DNA of 56,158 nt from JAFDZW01 sp035632315 (GCA_035632315.1 DASQGZ010000015.1:1-56158); one strand, 5' to 3'. Numbered from the stretch's first letter, positions 1 to 7,941 are shown. Numbers and translations: made by a program. Notes: a model not told the origin generated them from the sequence alone.

Positions 1-718
1 GCAACTCCAGGCGCGTCGTAGCGGGAAGCGACTCCGGCAGATCGTAGAATGCGCTAAGCAGCGGCGTGCGAACCGAATCCGGCGGGATGAGTTCGAGTAT
101 CTGCTCGGGCACATCGCGCATAATGATCTTCGGCTGTGTGATCTTGCGGTCGATACCGTGCTGCATTAGCACGATCGTCTGCTCGATAAGCGTAGGGATC
201 GCGGAGAGTCTCGAAAAAATATCCTGATAATCTTGGACGCTCTTGTGCGGCTGGCGATCGAGTGTACTGGGAATATCTAGTTGGACCCCATATATTTGCG
301 AAATGGGAAGCAGTTCGTCGTGAAACCTATACCCATCGAGCGCATCGGAAGCCCATCGGCGAGCAAATTCGTAATCGAGCCGCGAGTCGTCGTCATCGAG
401 ATAATTAATTCGATTGCCAAGTTCGAGCGTTCCAAGAAATTCGCTCATCTGGTCGCGGCGACGAATATTGCCTTCTTCGGAAATATCCGACCACCGGTCG
501 TTCTCTCCCGGATACCCGATGCCTGTCGCCCACTCGGGCGATTCGCGCATCAGCCCTGCCCACTCGCTATCGAGCAGTTCGTAGAGCGTCGGCGTCAGTT
601 CGTTCGGATTGACAATATGCTGTGCGGATATCTGTCGCGGCAGCACTAAGGTGAGAACAACAAAGACGGCAAATGCCGTACGTGGCTGAAAAACAAATGC
701 TGTGCGGTGTCTCTTCAA
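1..718 (-). CDS. DUF885 family secreted protein, N-terminal part (runs off left edge)
   Basis: An open frame of about 239 codons runs from TTG at 718 to the window edge without a stop. The first residues (MKRHR, then a hydrophobic stretch ending PRQISAQ) look like a signal peptide with cleavage near residue 30. The mature part carries segments typical of DUF885 proteins near their N terminus, including SPEWATGIGYP and the acidic SRLDYEFARRW region. DUF885 proteins are exported, alpha-helical and mostly uncharacterised; some are metallopeptidase-like. The zinc-motif region would lie outside the window, so activity cannot be judged. No ATG precedes the signal peptide. An in-frame TTG at 730 is an alternative start and lies exactly 8 nt after a promoter box. 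Family call fairly sure; function unknown. Confidence 0.72.
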   Translation of the reverse strand, partial: MKRHRTAFVFQPRTAFAVFVVLTLVLPRQISAQHIVNPNELTPTLYELLDSEWAGLMRESPEWATGIGYPGENDRWSDISEEGNIRRRDQMSEFLGTLELGNRINYLDDDDSRLDYEFARRWASDALDGYRFHDELLPISQIYGVQLDIPSTLDRQPHKSVQDYQDIFSRLSAIPTLIEQTIVLMQHGIDRKITQPKIIMRDVPEQILELIPPDSVRTPLLSAFYDLPESLPATTRLEL

Positions 719-738
719 ACTGATTGGCAATAACTATA

Positions 739-769
739 CAAAGATACGACATTTTGAGTACAATGTCAA
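739..769 (-). promoter_or_regulatory. Bacteroidota-type promoter of the DUF885 gene
   Basis: On the minus strand TTGACA (769-764) is followed after 17 nt by TATCTTTG (746-739), matching the -33 TTG / -7 TAnnTTTG pattern of the Bacteroidota housekeeping sigma factor. It is the best-formed of the 13 such sites in this window. The box ends 8 nt before an in-frame TTG at 730. Confidence 0.7.
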
Positions 770-813
770 GTGCCGGGATGCAGGGTTTGGCGAATAGGGA
801 TATAGGCGTATGG

Positions 814-2403
814 CTATTTGAATCGGAGGCGGCCGATCGTTTCTCGGATGAATGCGCGTTCGCGGCCGCTGAAAAATCCGAACGCGAAGAGCGCGCCGAT
901 CGCCGCGAGCGAAAGAATAATTCGAATAGCAAAAATAATTACTCCGCCGCTCACAATTCCTCCCGCGACGAGAATGCGTTCTATGGTATAAGTGGAAAGT
1001 ACGACCGAAGCAGCGAGCGCGACGCGCTTCCATTCATATTTGATCGGGTATGCCTTTTGAGATGGGATGTAAATTGCGATCGCCATCGCAATATATGCCG
1101 CAAGCGTTGCAAGCGCCGCGCCCATAATGCCGAGAATCGGGATGAGCGCAAGATTCACGACGACATTCACCAGCGCGCCAAGACCCGTAATGAACGGCAG
1201 TGTTTTATTTCGCTCTTTGATGTAAATGCCCGCGATGAAATTCGTATAGGCTCCCTGAAAAATATATGCAAAGAGCACAACAGGAATGATCGACATTCCG
1301 GAAAGATAATCCGCGCGCAACAGCCTCCTTCCAAAGACCGGCGTTGACAATATATATGGAAGAAAAAATGACAAAAGCAGAAATGCCACAAGCGCAACGA
1401 GCATAAAATATGTGAACACGCGCGAAAATAATTCTCGCGCGCGCGCATCGTCGGTCTTATGCTGGCGCATAAAAAAAGGCCGCCACGCATATTCGAACAA
1501 ACTCACAAAGACCATCATTATGAACCCCATCCGGTAATTCGCCTGATACACACCGACCGCGCCGAGGCCAAGATAGACCTGAACGATCGGCCGGTCGATC
1601 ACCTGTACCATCATCGCGCCGAGATATGCCGGGACGTTGGTGAGTCCGAACGTGAGCATCTTTCTCGGGTATCGGGTGGGTGTTAGGTGTTGGGTGTTAG
1701 GTGTTAGGGGTGCGGATTTTCGAAACCCGATACCCGAAACCCGAAACCCGTATTTCCGAACGATCACCGGCGTAAGCAACATCAACTGCACAGCCGACGC
1801 AATTAAATTGGCAACAAAAATCCCTTCGACGCCGAAATGAAATCCGAGAATGAGAACAAAATTCAAAATAAGCGTCAGACAGATCGTCGTTAATTTTATG
1901 CCAGCGAATTTTTTTGCTTGGTGTTCTAATCGCAGATCGGCAAACGGCAAAACAGAGAGTCCGTCGAAGAGTAGTATCAACGCAGAATATCTCGTGATGC
2001 GAATCAGCATCGGCAGCATTTCCGAAATATTTGTTTTCGGATCGTAAAATAATGTTGGCGCAATCGTCGGCGCAATGAAATAAAACACGAGCGAAAGAAA
2101 TGCGCCGAAGACAAGAATGAGATTGAACGACCCGCTGAATAATCGCGACTCGTTCGCGCCGATCGACGTTTCATTTTCGCCGCGCGATGCGTAGCGGAAA
2201 TATGCGCCTTCAAGGCCGAGCGGATAAATGACGTTCAGGAATGCGATCCATGTATAAAGCACGCTCGAAATGCCGTACTCACTCGTCGAGTGCAGGACAT
2301 TAACATAGAACGGCACGAGCAGAAAATTCAGAAACCGCCCGACGACGGTCGAAGCCCCATAGATCAGCGTTTCCCTCGAGAGCGCGGCAAGTTCTTTTCG
2401 CAT
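814..2403 (-). CDS. Oligosaccharide flippase family protein (Wzx/MATE-like)
   Basis: Predicted polytopic inner-membrane protein of 529 aa. It begins RKELAALSRETLIYGAST, the usual opening of polysaccharide-type flippases, and has about 12-14 hydrophobic segments. Such proteins move undecaprenyl-linked sugar units across the inner membrane for O-antigen, capsule or exopolysaccharide assembly. I chose ATG 2403 because GGAG lies a few bases upstream and the family motif starts there; an in-frame ATG at 2451 would add 16 residues. Oddity: about residues 218-246, in the loop before the RKMLTFGL helix, the protein contains a stretch encoded by a dispersed telomere-like repeat, which keeps the frame. 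A glycosyltransferase and a sugar aminotransferase lie 16 kb away, not adjacent, so the exported glycan is unknown. Confidence 0.88.
   Translation of the reverse strand: MRKELAALSRETLIYGASTVVGRFLNFLLVPFYVNVLHSTSEYGISSVLYTWIAFLNVIYPLGLEGAYFRYASRGENETSIGANESRLFSGSFNLILVFGAFLSLVFYFIAPTIAPTLFYDPKTNISEMLPMLIRITRYSALILLFDGLSVLPFADLRLEHQAKKFAGIKLTTICLTLILNFVLILGFHFGVEGIFVANLIASAVQLMLLTPVIVRKYGFRVSGIGFRKSAPLTPNTQHLTPTRYPRKMLTFGLTNVPAYLGAMMVQVIDRPIVQVYLGLGAVGVYQANYRMGFIMMVFVSLFEYAWRPFFMRQHKTDDARARELFSRVFTYFMLVALVAFLLLSFFLPYILSTPVFGRRLLRADYLSGMSIIPVVLFAYIFQGAYTNFIAGIYIKERNKTLPFITGLGALVNVVVNLALIPILGIMGAALATLAAYIAMAIAIYIPSQKAYPIKYEWKRVALAASVVLSTYTIERILVAGGIVSGGVIIFAIRIILSLAAIGALFAFGFFSGRERAFIRETIGRLRFK
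1664..1748. repeat. In-frame minisatellite/palindromic repeat inside the flippase gene
   Basis: The stretch has 7-8 bp units of the type GGTGTTAG/GGTGTTGG flanked by CGGGTATCGGG on one side and CCCGATACCCGAAACCCG on the other, so the ends are inverted copies. The same unit type occurs between genes near 19663, 25945, 35934 and (inverted) 36128. Here it adds roughly 25-28 residues to the protein without a stop or frameshift. Confidence 0.75.
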
Positions 2404-2468
2404 TGACTCCAAAAATACGGCGGAAGCGCCGAGATGTTCCCGAACGCCCATGAATGAGTTCGTGGAGG

Positions 2469-2693
2469 TTACAGCAATGCCTTAAACTCGTCAACTGTCA
2501 ATCCGACTTCACGGATAATTGAGCGGAGAGTTCCTTTTGCGAGCGTTTTGTGATCGGGAACAGTTACCCTGCGGTACGGAGGTGCTTTGTGACGCATAAT
2601 GATATGACTTCCGTGCTCGACATCGAATTCATATCAAAGTTTTTTTAAGGCACGGACGGCTTCTTGTCCGGAAATTTGCGGCAGATAACCCAT
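2469..2693 (-). pseudogene. hicA: HicA-type mRNA interferase toxin, interrupted by an in-frame TGA
   Basis: The reading frame from ATG 2693 gives a full-length HicA (74 codons before the final TAA at 2471-2469) except that codon 20 (2636-2634) is TGA. It falls within the highly conserved L-G-Y-E-F segment, where the expected glycine codon GGA differs by one base. Downstream are the expected catalytic-region GSHIIMRH, PYRRVTVPDH and the C-terminal GLTVDEFKALL. HicA is a small double-stranded-RNA-binding-fold ribonuclease that cuts mRNA; His in the GSH motif is catalytic. Genes here use TGA as a normal stop, so the toxin should be truncated to 19 residues. It starts 2 nt after hicB. A sequencing error is the main alternative. 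Confidence 0.85.
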
Positions 2694-2695
2694 CG

Positions 2696-2902
2696 TCACA
2701 CTTCGACAAGTTCTTCGGTGATCGGCGGCGGGATTGGTTCGCCGTGCTTGCGCAGGCTTTCAAGATAACCGGCGATCGCTTCTTTGATGTTCAGCAATGC
2801 TTCGGCGCGTGTCGAACCTTCAGAAATACATCCCGGCAATGAGGGGGCGAGTGCTGTGAATATCCCGTCTTCGTCCTCTTCGATGGTAATTCTATATTTC
2901 AT
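2696..2902 (-). CDS. hicB: HicB family antitoxin
   Basis: Small acidic protein of 68 aa (MKYRITIEEDEDG, then ALAPSLPGCISEGSTRAEALLNI) matching the HicB partial RNase-H-like fold, in which LPGC-SEG is the signature. HicB binds and neutralises the HicA ribonuclease; this short version lacks an added DNA-binding domain. I chose ATG 2902, where the family's conserved start lies, rather than upstream in-frame ATGs. It is the first gene of a hicB-hicA pair with only 2 nt between its TGA and the next ATG. Because hicA carries a stop at codon 20, this antitoxin appears to be orphaned. The frame itself is intact. Confidence 0.9.
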   Translation of the reverse strand: MKYRITIEEDEDGIFTALAPSLPGCISEGSTRAEALLNIKEAIAGYLESLRKHGEPIPPPITEELVEV

Positions 2903-3005
2903 ATTATTGAAAATCTCATATTTGACATTCTTGTTCCCGAACGTCGCTCGCAGGAATGCCGAGCGAGTTTCCGTTGTGTTCGAATTCAATCTTGTCAATC
3001 ATATT

Positions 3006-3031
3006 AATCCCCCCAAATCATGGTTCAGACA
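3006..3031 (+). repeat. Partial copy of the TGTCTGA-ended inverted-repeat element
   Basis: These 26 bases are an exact inverted match to one end of the complete element at 9226-9344 (AATCCCCCCAAATCATGG then TTCAGACA). The copy abuts the stop codon of the DUF3298 gene (3033-3035). Confidence 0.75.
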
Positions 3032-3032
3032 G

Positions 3033-4133
3033 CTACCTCTTCACTGCCTCATCCAACCCGCTATCCGTGCGGAGAATGTCTTGCAACTTGCTGAACGGGA
3101 TCGTTACTTCGAAATCGCCGAATACATACGCGGCGACTTGATACGGATCGAAATGGAATGTGATGCCGTCGGGCGAGATCGAAAAGCTCTTGAAGTTCTC
3201 TGGTTTCGGACCCGCACCTTCTTGCACGAACCCGACATCGGTATCGGCAACATCGGTCGAATCTTCTTCGCGCACTCTGACCTGCTTCACCAGATCGCTC
3301 TTACAGAAATCCGAGATACGCAAAATATATTGTGAATGTTCCTTAAACAGATCACCAAGCGACAACATTTTACCCGTGCCTGTCGAAAAAAGTTTTGTGG
3401 TCGTGTATGAATTCGGATGCGCAGAAAGCATATAATAAAAATTCGAGAAAAAGATCACACTGATAAGCGGCGCGTACGGATTCGTGATGGTATCCGTCAC
3501 ATCGAGATAACTGATCGTCGTTTCCATCATCGAATCGGCCTCTGCATCGCCCGGCTCCTGATCTCTGCGCCATGATTTGAAATCTTTTTCATAGAACGTC
3601 GCCTGACGAAACGCAAATTCTTTCATTGATGCGTTAAACAATTCAGATGCGTATGCATCGCCGGTGAATATTATTTGCGGATAACGAACGGTAATATCAT
3701 AATGAGACTTCTTGCTTCGTCGAACGATCGAATCGTCGCGAAAATCGATCGGATGCGGATGAAGATAATCTATTTTTAATATGTCCTTCACGGACGATAA
3801 TGCGACCGGCAGTGAATGTTTTTTCTTTCGTACGCGCTCCCACATGCCATTTGCAGAATCACCAATGAGCGTAAATACAAGATGCGCGCTCACACTGCCG
3901 CTCGTGTCATATTCATCGAGCATATATTTATTCCCGGCAATACTTCCGGCAAGTTTTATTTCTTCACCGTGCGCCGTATAAAAATATCCGCCGGTGAGTT
4001 TGCCATCTGTTTCATTAAGAAGCATCCTAATATCAAGATTCGTCCCAATCGTCCCGCGAAAATAATGCCACGTGCTTGCGTGTGATACAAGCACAGGAAA
4101 AATAAGCGATATAACAATAAGAAGTTTTTTCAT
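3033..4133 (-). CDS. Exported DUF3298 (RsiV-like) domain protein
   Basis: Protein of 366 aa with a clear signal peptide (MKKLLIVISLIFPVLVSHAS). The first third is beta-rich and resembles a calycin-like segment (YFRGTIG, LTGGYFYTAHGEEI). From about residue 140 it has a DUF4163-like domain, and the C terminus has the DUF3298 signature SPDGITFHFDPYQVAAY followed by GDFEVTIPFSKL. These domains are found in RsiV anti-sigma factors and in many periplasmic or surface proteins of unknown role. No anti-sigma helix or sigma gene is nearby, so a regulatory role is not supported. A TATCTTTG promoter box ends 12 nt before the ATG, implying a very short leader. The 3' end abuts a repeat copy. Confidence 0.82.
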   Translation of the reverse strand: MKKLLIVISLIFPVLVSHASTWHYFRGTIGTNLDIRMLLNETDGKLTGGYFYTAHGEEIKLAGSIAGNKYMLDEYDTSGSVSAHLVFTLIGDSANGMWERVRKKKHSLPVALSSVKDILKIDYLHPHPIDFRDDSIVRRSKKSHYDITVRYPQIIFTGDAYASELFNASMKEFAFRQATFYEKDFKSWRRDQEPGDAEADSMMETTISYLDVTDTITNPYAPLISVIFFSNFYYMLSAHPNSYTTTKLFSTGTGKMLSLGDLFKEHSQYILRISDFCKSDLVKQVRVREEDSTDVADTDVGFVQEGAGPKPENFKSFSISPDGITFHFDPYQVAAYVFGDFEVTIPFSKLQDILRTDSGLDEAVKR

Positions 4134-4145
4134 AGCATCATCTTA

Positions 4146-4153
4146 CAAAGATA
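4146..4153 (-). promoter_or_regulatory. TAnnTTTG promoter box of the DUF3298 gene
   Basis: TATCTTTG on the minus strand, 12 nt before the ATG at 4133. No convincing TTG lies at the -33 distance. Confidence 0.5.
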
Positions 4154-4211
4154 GCACACAGATGACGCGGATCGTGCGAATTTGCACGGATCATATCCCA
4201 TTAATCTCCTG

Positions 4212-4261
4212 AATCCTCCCAAGCTTGTCCTGAGCGAAGCGAATGGATCATGGTTCAGACA
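4212..4261 (+). repeat. Partial copy of the TGTCTGA-ended element
   Basis: The last 41 bases (4221-4261, starting AAGCTTGTCCTGAGCGAAGC) match 9304-9344 with one difference. The copy lies 16 nt upstream of the DUF92 start codon, so it may supply that gene's 5' leader. Confidence 0.75.
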
Positions 4262-4277
4262 GCCGTAACTTCGCACT

Positions 4278-5072
4278 ATGCTCTTCATTATCGGCTATAC
4301 CGGCGCGCTTGTCATCGCGCTTATTGCGTATCGCTTCCGCGCACTCACGATAAGCGGCGCGCTTGCGGCGACGCTGGTTGGAGGATGTATTTATCTTGGC
4401 GGTGAAGTTTCGGGCGCAATTATTCTCGTGGCTTTTTTTATTTCAGGGTCGATGTTATCGCGAATTAACCATCCCCCTGCCCCCTCCTTCGAAATGAAGG
4501 TGAGCCATGCACGTGACTACAAGCAAGTACTTGCCAATGGCATTGTGCCGGCTGTTGCAATGCTCGTGATGTATATCAAACCTTCCACGCGCGAAGAGAT
4601 GACGCTGCTCTTTCTCGGTTCGCTTGCAACCGCAACTGCCGATACGTGGGCGACTGAGATCGGCACCAGATTCTCCACGCGCGTTTATGACATCATTTCA
4701 TTCAAACAAATGCAGCCGGGACTTTCCGGCGGCATCACGATGATCGGGACTATCGCAAGCGCGCTCGGCGCATTCGCGATCGCCGCGCTCTCGCTCATTC
4801 ATCCGCAAGAAGCAGCAGGGCTTTGTCATCTCGAATTCACGCCCGTCCTGCTTGTCGTGACGGTCGCAGGATTTTCAGGCGCGCTGATCGATTCCGTCAT
4901 CGGCGCAAAACTCCAGGCGAAATACAAACTCCCCGACGGACATATTATAGAAGACAAACACAGCGGCGCGGCGCTCACCTCGGGCACACCGCTCATCGGC
5001 AACAACGCCACCAACCTCATGGCAACGTTCCTCGGAGGCCTCGTCGCCGTCGGCATCGCCGGGTGGTTTTGA
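4278..5072 (+). CDS. DUF92/TIGR00297 family membrane protein (phytol-phosphate-kinase-like)
   Basis: Polytopic membrane protein of 264 aa. Conserved family parts are visible: DYKQVLANGIVPA, LGSLATATADTWATEIG, GGITMIGTIAS and the C-terminal block SVIGAKLQAKY...SGNNATNLMAT-like (here LIGNNATNLMATFLGG). Plant VTE6 and cyanobacterial relatives phosphorylate phytyl-phosphate for salvage of the chlorophyll side chain; in non-photosynthetic bacteria the substrate is unknown, perhaps another polyprenol phosphate. Around residues 65-75 the segment NHPPAPSFEMKV, encoded by a CCCCCTGCCCCCTCC tract with a small inverted repeat, sits where homologues have a variable linker, and may be repeat-derived. The gene ends in TGA, showing that TGA is a normal stop here. 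The start is ATG 4278, just after a repeat copy. Confidence 0.82.
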   Translation: MLFIIGYTGALVIALIAYRFRALTISGALAATLVGGCIYLGGEVSGAIILVAFFISGSMLSRINHPPAPSFEMKVSHARDYKQVLANGIVPAVAMLVMYIKPSTREEMTLLFLGSLATATADTWATEIGTRFSTRVYDIISFKQMQPGLSGGITMIGTIASALGAFAIAALSLIHPQEAAGLCHLEFTPVLLVVTVAGFSGALIDSVIGAKLQAKYKLPDGHIIEDKHSGAALTSGTPLIGNNATNLMATFLGGLVAVGIAGWF

Positions 5073-5117
5073 GAGCAGGTTTTTTTAAGAGCCAGAGTCC
5101 CGGAGGGCGACATTGCT

Positions 5118-5966
5118 TCAGTTTGGCTGCGACCCCTTAAACGGAACCCAATTGACTTCATGCGAAGGCTTCATCTGTTGTTCCATACGTTTCTGGATAT
5201 GCTTCATTTGCGTCTGTCTTTTCCTTGCGGCTTCGATAAACTTGTTCGTATTCTCAATCTTCAATTTAACATCACTCGCCTCGATGGCTTTTCCATATCG
5301 TGAGAAGATATCCAATACCTCTGGTTCATAGAGTTCATTCCGAGTAGCACCTGTCCAATCGATTACAAGTTGTTTTTCAGCGGGGCTCTTCTTGCGTGGG
5401 ACTTCATATTCCATTAAAATCCCGAAATCGATCCCACGCTCAACTGACCATTCGGGGGCTGCATTCAAGGTATTGAAGTGTTCAATAGTTAGTGGGTCAA
5501 TCATGCACCCTGACCAAATTTGGTCGCGCTCAAAACGATAAGCGTCAACCACGCTTTTGCCCAAAATCCGAGTTTGGAGAACCGTTGTAGCAGCCTCGAT
5601 TTGACCTTGATCAACTTCTAAAACACCGTGCGTGACAGCTCCGCGAAGAGGGATACCAGCAGCAAAGCAGGATCCGAAAAGTCGCCACAGCACAGGCAAA
5701 AGGAGTTGGAAGCTAATCGCTGAATCATCGTTAGTCCAGAATAGGAGGCTGTCTGAGAACTGAAGACAATGCACTCTTGAGAACGCGAGGTTAGGGTTGA
5801 CTTCGGAAGCTTGATCGAGCTTTGCCCCATAACTCAATGCCTCTTGCAACAAGGTATTGAAAATGTTGTCAAATAGTGCTTTGAGTTTCTCGTGTTCAGC
5901 ATTGAGAACTAAATCTCCAAAACCTAAAATGTCGCACAATGCTACGTATGTATTCTCGATTGTCAT
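5118..5966 (-). CDS. Class III nucleotidyl-cyclase-like protein, function unknown
   Basis: Soluble protein of 282 aa with no signal peptide. The order of motifs suggests the class III cyclase fold: ALCDILGFGD near residue 10 (where cyclases have F-x-D-I-x-G-F), CLQFSDSLLFW near 68-78 (second metal Asp position), PLRGAVTHGVL near 105 (compare R-x-G-I-H-x-G), and LGKSVVDAYRFE then SGCMIDP near 135-155 (compare G-x-x-V-N-x-A-R and the following strand). Both candidate metal-binding Asp residues are present; the base-selecting and transition-state residues cannot be assigned by eye. The C-terminal 70 residues are Lys/Gln-rich and probably helical. An SD-like GGAG precedes the ATG. No cyclic-nucleotide effector gene is adjacent. 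Fold is inference; activity is not shown. Confidence 0.5.
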   Translation of the reverse strand: MTIENTYVALCDILGFGDLVLNAEHEKLKALFDNIFNTLLQEALSYGAKLDQASEVNPNLAFSRVHCLQFSDSLLFWTNDDSAISFQLLLPVLWRLFGSCFAAGIPLRGAVTHGVLEVDQGQIEAATTVLQTRILGKSVVDAYRFERDQIWSGCMIDPLTIEHFNTLNAAPEWSVERGIDFGILMEYEVPRKKSPAEKQLVIDWTGATRNELYEPEVLDIFSRYGKAIEASDVKLKIENTNKFIEAARKRQTQMKHIQKRMEQQMKPSHEVNWVPFKGSQPN

Positions 5967-5998
5967 AATATTTCGCTCCTGACGGAGCTTGAAAATCG

Positions 5999-6241
5999 TT
6001 ACGCCTTCAAAAATCTTAATTCATACACCGTCAGCTGCAGCTTTTCGGTTAACGTTTTATATCCCGCTTCAAATGCCTTAAAGCTGACCTCCGGAAAATC
6101 GCCGCTGGCGTTTTTTGCTTGCAGGACTTCCCGAATTTGAACAAGCAATCGCGTCGAGAAAATTCTAACTCTTGGTAAACTTATGAAATTTAACGAATAA
6201 TCCGCTTCATGGCGGTTAGTATGACTATGATCAGTTTACCT
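5999..6241 (-). other. Possible reading-frame remnant without a start codon
   Basis: The 438 bases between 5966 and 6405 hold no clear gene. On the minus strand an open frame of about 80 codons ends at TAA 6001-5999, 33 nt before the cyclase-like gene. It reads SHTNRHEADYSLNF, then LLVQIREVLQAK, KAFEAGYKTLTEKL and ends ELRFLKA. It has no ATG, GTG or SD at its open end and I do not recognise it. It could be the 3' end of a decayed gene. Confidence 0.25.
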
Positions 6242-6404
6242 GGCATAAGCAGCCGCCAGACAGTCCTGCTGTCGCGTTAAAAAATTATTGTCCCTCCCCC
6301 GTTTTGTCACAAAAACGGCTTGTCGGACGTGTTATATTCATATAACTATACCCCGACTGCCCCGGACGCGGAAACTCCCTGTTCCACAATCCACATTCAT
6401 AATT

Positions 6405-7373
6405 ATGAAAAAACTATATTATATTCTGGCGGTGTCGTTGGCACTCGTGGTCGGCAGCACTGTCGCGCGTGCTCAAGGTGAGCAGCACGACAATGGCCTG
6501 CATCTCGGAGAGTTCAAAGAGCACCACCACCATCATGGCGATGACGGCAACAATGGGGACGACGATAACGGTAATGGCGGAGGCATTGACACCATCATTA
6601 TTATAGTCCACGATAACGACGACCATGGCGATACGACGAAGAATCACTCCGATACGACCAAGAACCATTCCGATTCAACCGAAGACGCTGACGACAGTAC
6701 GAAAAATACCGGCGGCGGCGGAGCAGGCGGCGCGTTGAATGCGCACCAGAACCCGTTCGGGCTTTCCGATACGTGTCTCATCGTTTTCGAATCCAAACTC
6801 TCTGCCGATACCGCGAAGATCGTGATCAACGATCTGGCAACGATCGACAGTAATAAGACGAAGCTCGATACACTCATTGCCCGGTACCGACTCATCAAAA
6901 AGACAAAGGATTCGAGCGGCAAGATCGATACGCTGAAGCTCGATTCGCTCAAAGCTCAGATAAAAACGCTCGATCAGGCGACGCTCGCCATTTGGCAGCA
7001 GCTTGTCCAGATCGGTGTCGCCGAAGGCGATATTCTTGCGCAAGTGCATACCGATTGCGGCGGCGATTCGTCAACGATCGGCAAGAAAAATAACGGCGCG
7101 CTTGTCGCTGTCAATGTTTCTGCGGCATCGCCGAATCCGCTCGTCGTCGGCGGGACCTCCAAGTTCAACGTCACATCGAGCGCGACGGGGCCAATTAGTA
7201 TCGGCCTCTTTGATGAGATGGGCGTGCAGGTAAAAGACGTGCTGGAATCGACGATCACGGCAAACATGCCGCTTGCGGTCTCATTCGATGCCAGCGGGCT
7301 GAAATCCGGCGCATATATTCTGCGCGTGCAAACCGGGAATACCGTTCAATCGCAAAAGATCATCGTCAACTAA
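6405..7373 (+). CDS. T9SS-sorted secreted protein with His/Asp-rich region
   Basis: Protein of 322 aa. It begins with a signal peptide (MKKLYYILAVSLALVVGSTVARAQG). Residues 25-105 are low complexity: five consecutive His, Asp/Asn/Gly runs, and tandem TTKNHSD units, all potential metal ligands. Residues 130-225 are charged and helical (DTLKLDSLKAQIKTLDQ). The last 75 or so residues form a T9SS type A sorting domain (SAASPNPLVVGG, FDEMGVQVKDV, LKSGAYILRVQTG, ending QKIIVN), which directs passage through the outer membrane and usually anchoring to the surface. The start is ATG 6405 because the signal peptide begins there; upstream in-frame codons give no sensible sequence. A strong terminator follows. 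The role of the metal-ligand-like region is inferred only. Confidence 0.85.
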   Translation: MKKLYYILAVSLALVVGSTVARAQGEQHDNGLHLGEFKEHHHHHGDDGNNGDDDNGNGGGIDTIIIIVHDNDDHGDTTKNHSDTTKNHSDSTEDADDSTKNTGGGGAGGALNAHQNPFGLSDTCLIVFESKLSADTAKIVINDLATIDSNKTKLDTLIARYRLIKKTKDSSGKIDTLKLDSLKAQIKTLDQATLAIWQQLVQIGVAEGDILAQVHTDCGGDSSTIGKKNNGALVAVNVSAASPNPLVVGGTSKFNVTSSATGPISIGLFDEMGVQVKDVLESTITANMPLAVSFDASGLKSGAYILRVQTGNTVQSQKIIVN

Positions 7374-7400
7374 GTGTAATTGAACGACGAAACGACACAT

Positions 7401-7432
7401 AAAAAGCGTCGGCTGCGGCCGGCGTTTTTTTT
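7401..7432 (+). terminator. Intrinsic terminator, probably bidirectional
   Basis: Stem CGTCGGC / GCCGGCG with a four-base loop, flanked by AAAAA on the left and TTTTTTTT on the right. It lies between convergent genes, so it can serve both. Confidence 0.8.
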
Positions 7433-7448
7433 AAATAAGAGATCAGGG

Positions 7449-7775
7449 TCAGTGTTTATACCGAAGCATCACCGCCTGTGCAACAAGGGCTGCTTCCTTT
7501 CCGACATTATCGTACTGAACTTTCACAAGTGCGTCGGCTCCGGCACGCATCGCACTTACTTTCATCGAATCGAGCTGTTCCTGCTGTCCGCCGCGAGATG
7601 CGCGGACGATGCCGATCTCGGTAAACGGAACATGCACGTTCGATTCTTCGCTGAACACATCGATCTTCGTTGTCGGTGGATATTCAGTGGTATCAAACCG
7701 GGTTACATTCGCAACTGAAGAACACCCGGCGACTATCAGCAAAACTGCGGCAACTGCAATCATTTTTTTTCTCAT
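7449..7775 (-). CDS. Small lipoprotein
   Basis: Protein of 108 aa starting MRKKMIAVAAVLLIVAGCSS, with a lipobox (VAGC) at about residues 16-19, so it should be lipid-anchored. The mature part reads EYPPTTKIDVFSEESNVHVPFTEIG, followed by RAGADALVKVQYD. This layout (T-x-x-V-x-V-F near the start, Y/F-T-E-I-G in the middle, A-x-x-x-G-A-D-A-L near the end) recalls small outer-membrane lipoproteins of the DUF4156/YbjQ-like group, but I cannot name the family with certainty. GGAGG lies about 9 nt before ATG 7775, which decides the start over upstream in-frame ATGs. It converges with the T9SS gene before it, across the shared terminator. Confidence 0.75.
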   Translation of the reverse strand: MRKKMIAVAAVLLIVAGCSSVANVTRFDTTEYPPTTKIDVFSEESNVHVPFTEIGIVRASRGGQQEQLDSMKVSAMRAGADALVKVQYDNVGKEAALVAQAVMLRYKH

Positions 7776-7907
7776 ATCTCGAACCTCCATATAAATAGTT
7801 ATCTGCCCGATGGATAACATATTTACGGAGCGAGAACAAGCGTTGTTCCGCACTGAGACCCCAACCTCACCTTTGTCCCCGTTAATTCTTGTTCATCTTG
7901 TCACAAA

Positions 7908-7941
7908 TTGACCCGGAAATCCCGTTGATAGCTTATATTTG
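7908..7941 (+). promoter_or_regulatory. TAnnTTTG promoter of the Hcp-like gene
   Basis: TTGACC at 7908-7913 and TATATTTG at 7934-7941, 20 nt apart. The start codon is 25 nt further on. Confidence 0.55.

Noticed and set aside
2634..2636. TGA in hicA read as glycine or tryptophan (alternative genetic code)
   Set aside because: Other genes here end in TGA (DUF92 at 5070-5072, hicB, prfA), so TGA acts as a stop in this genome.
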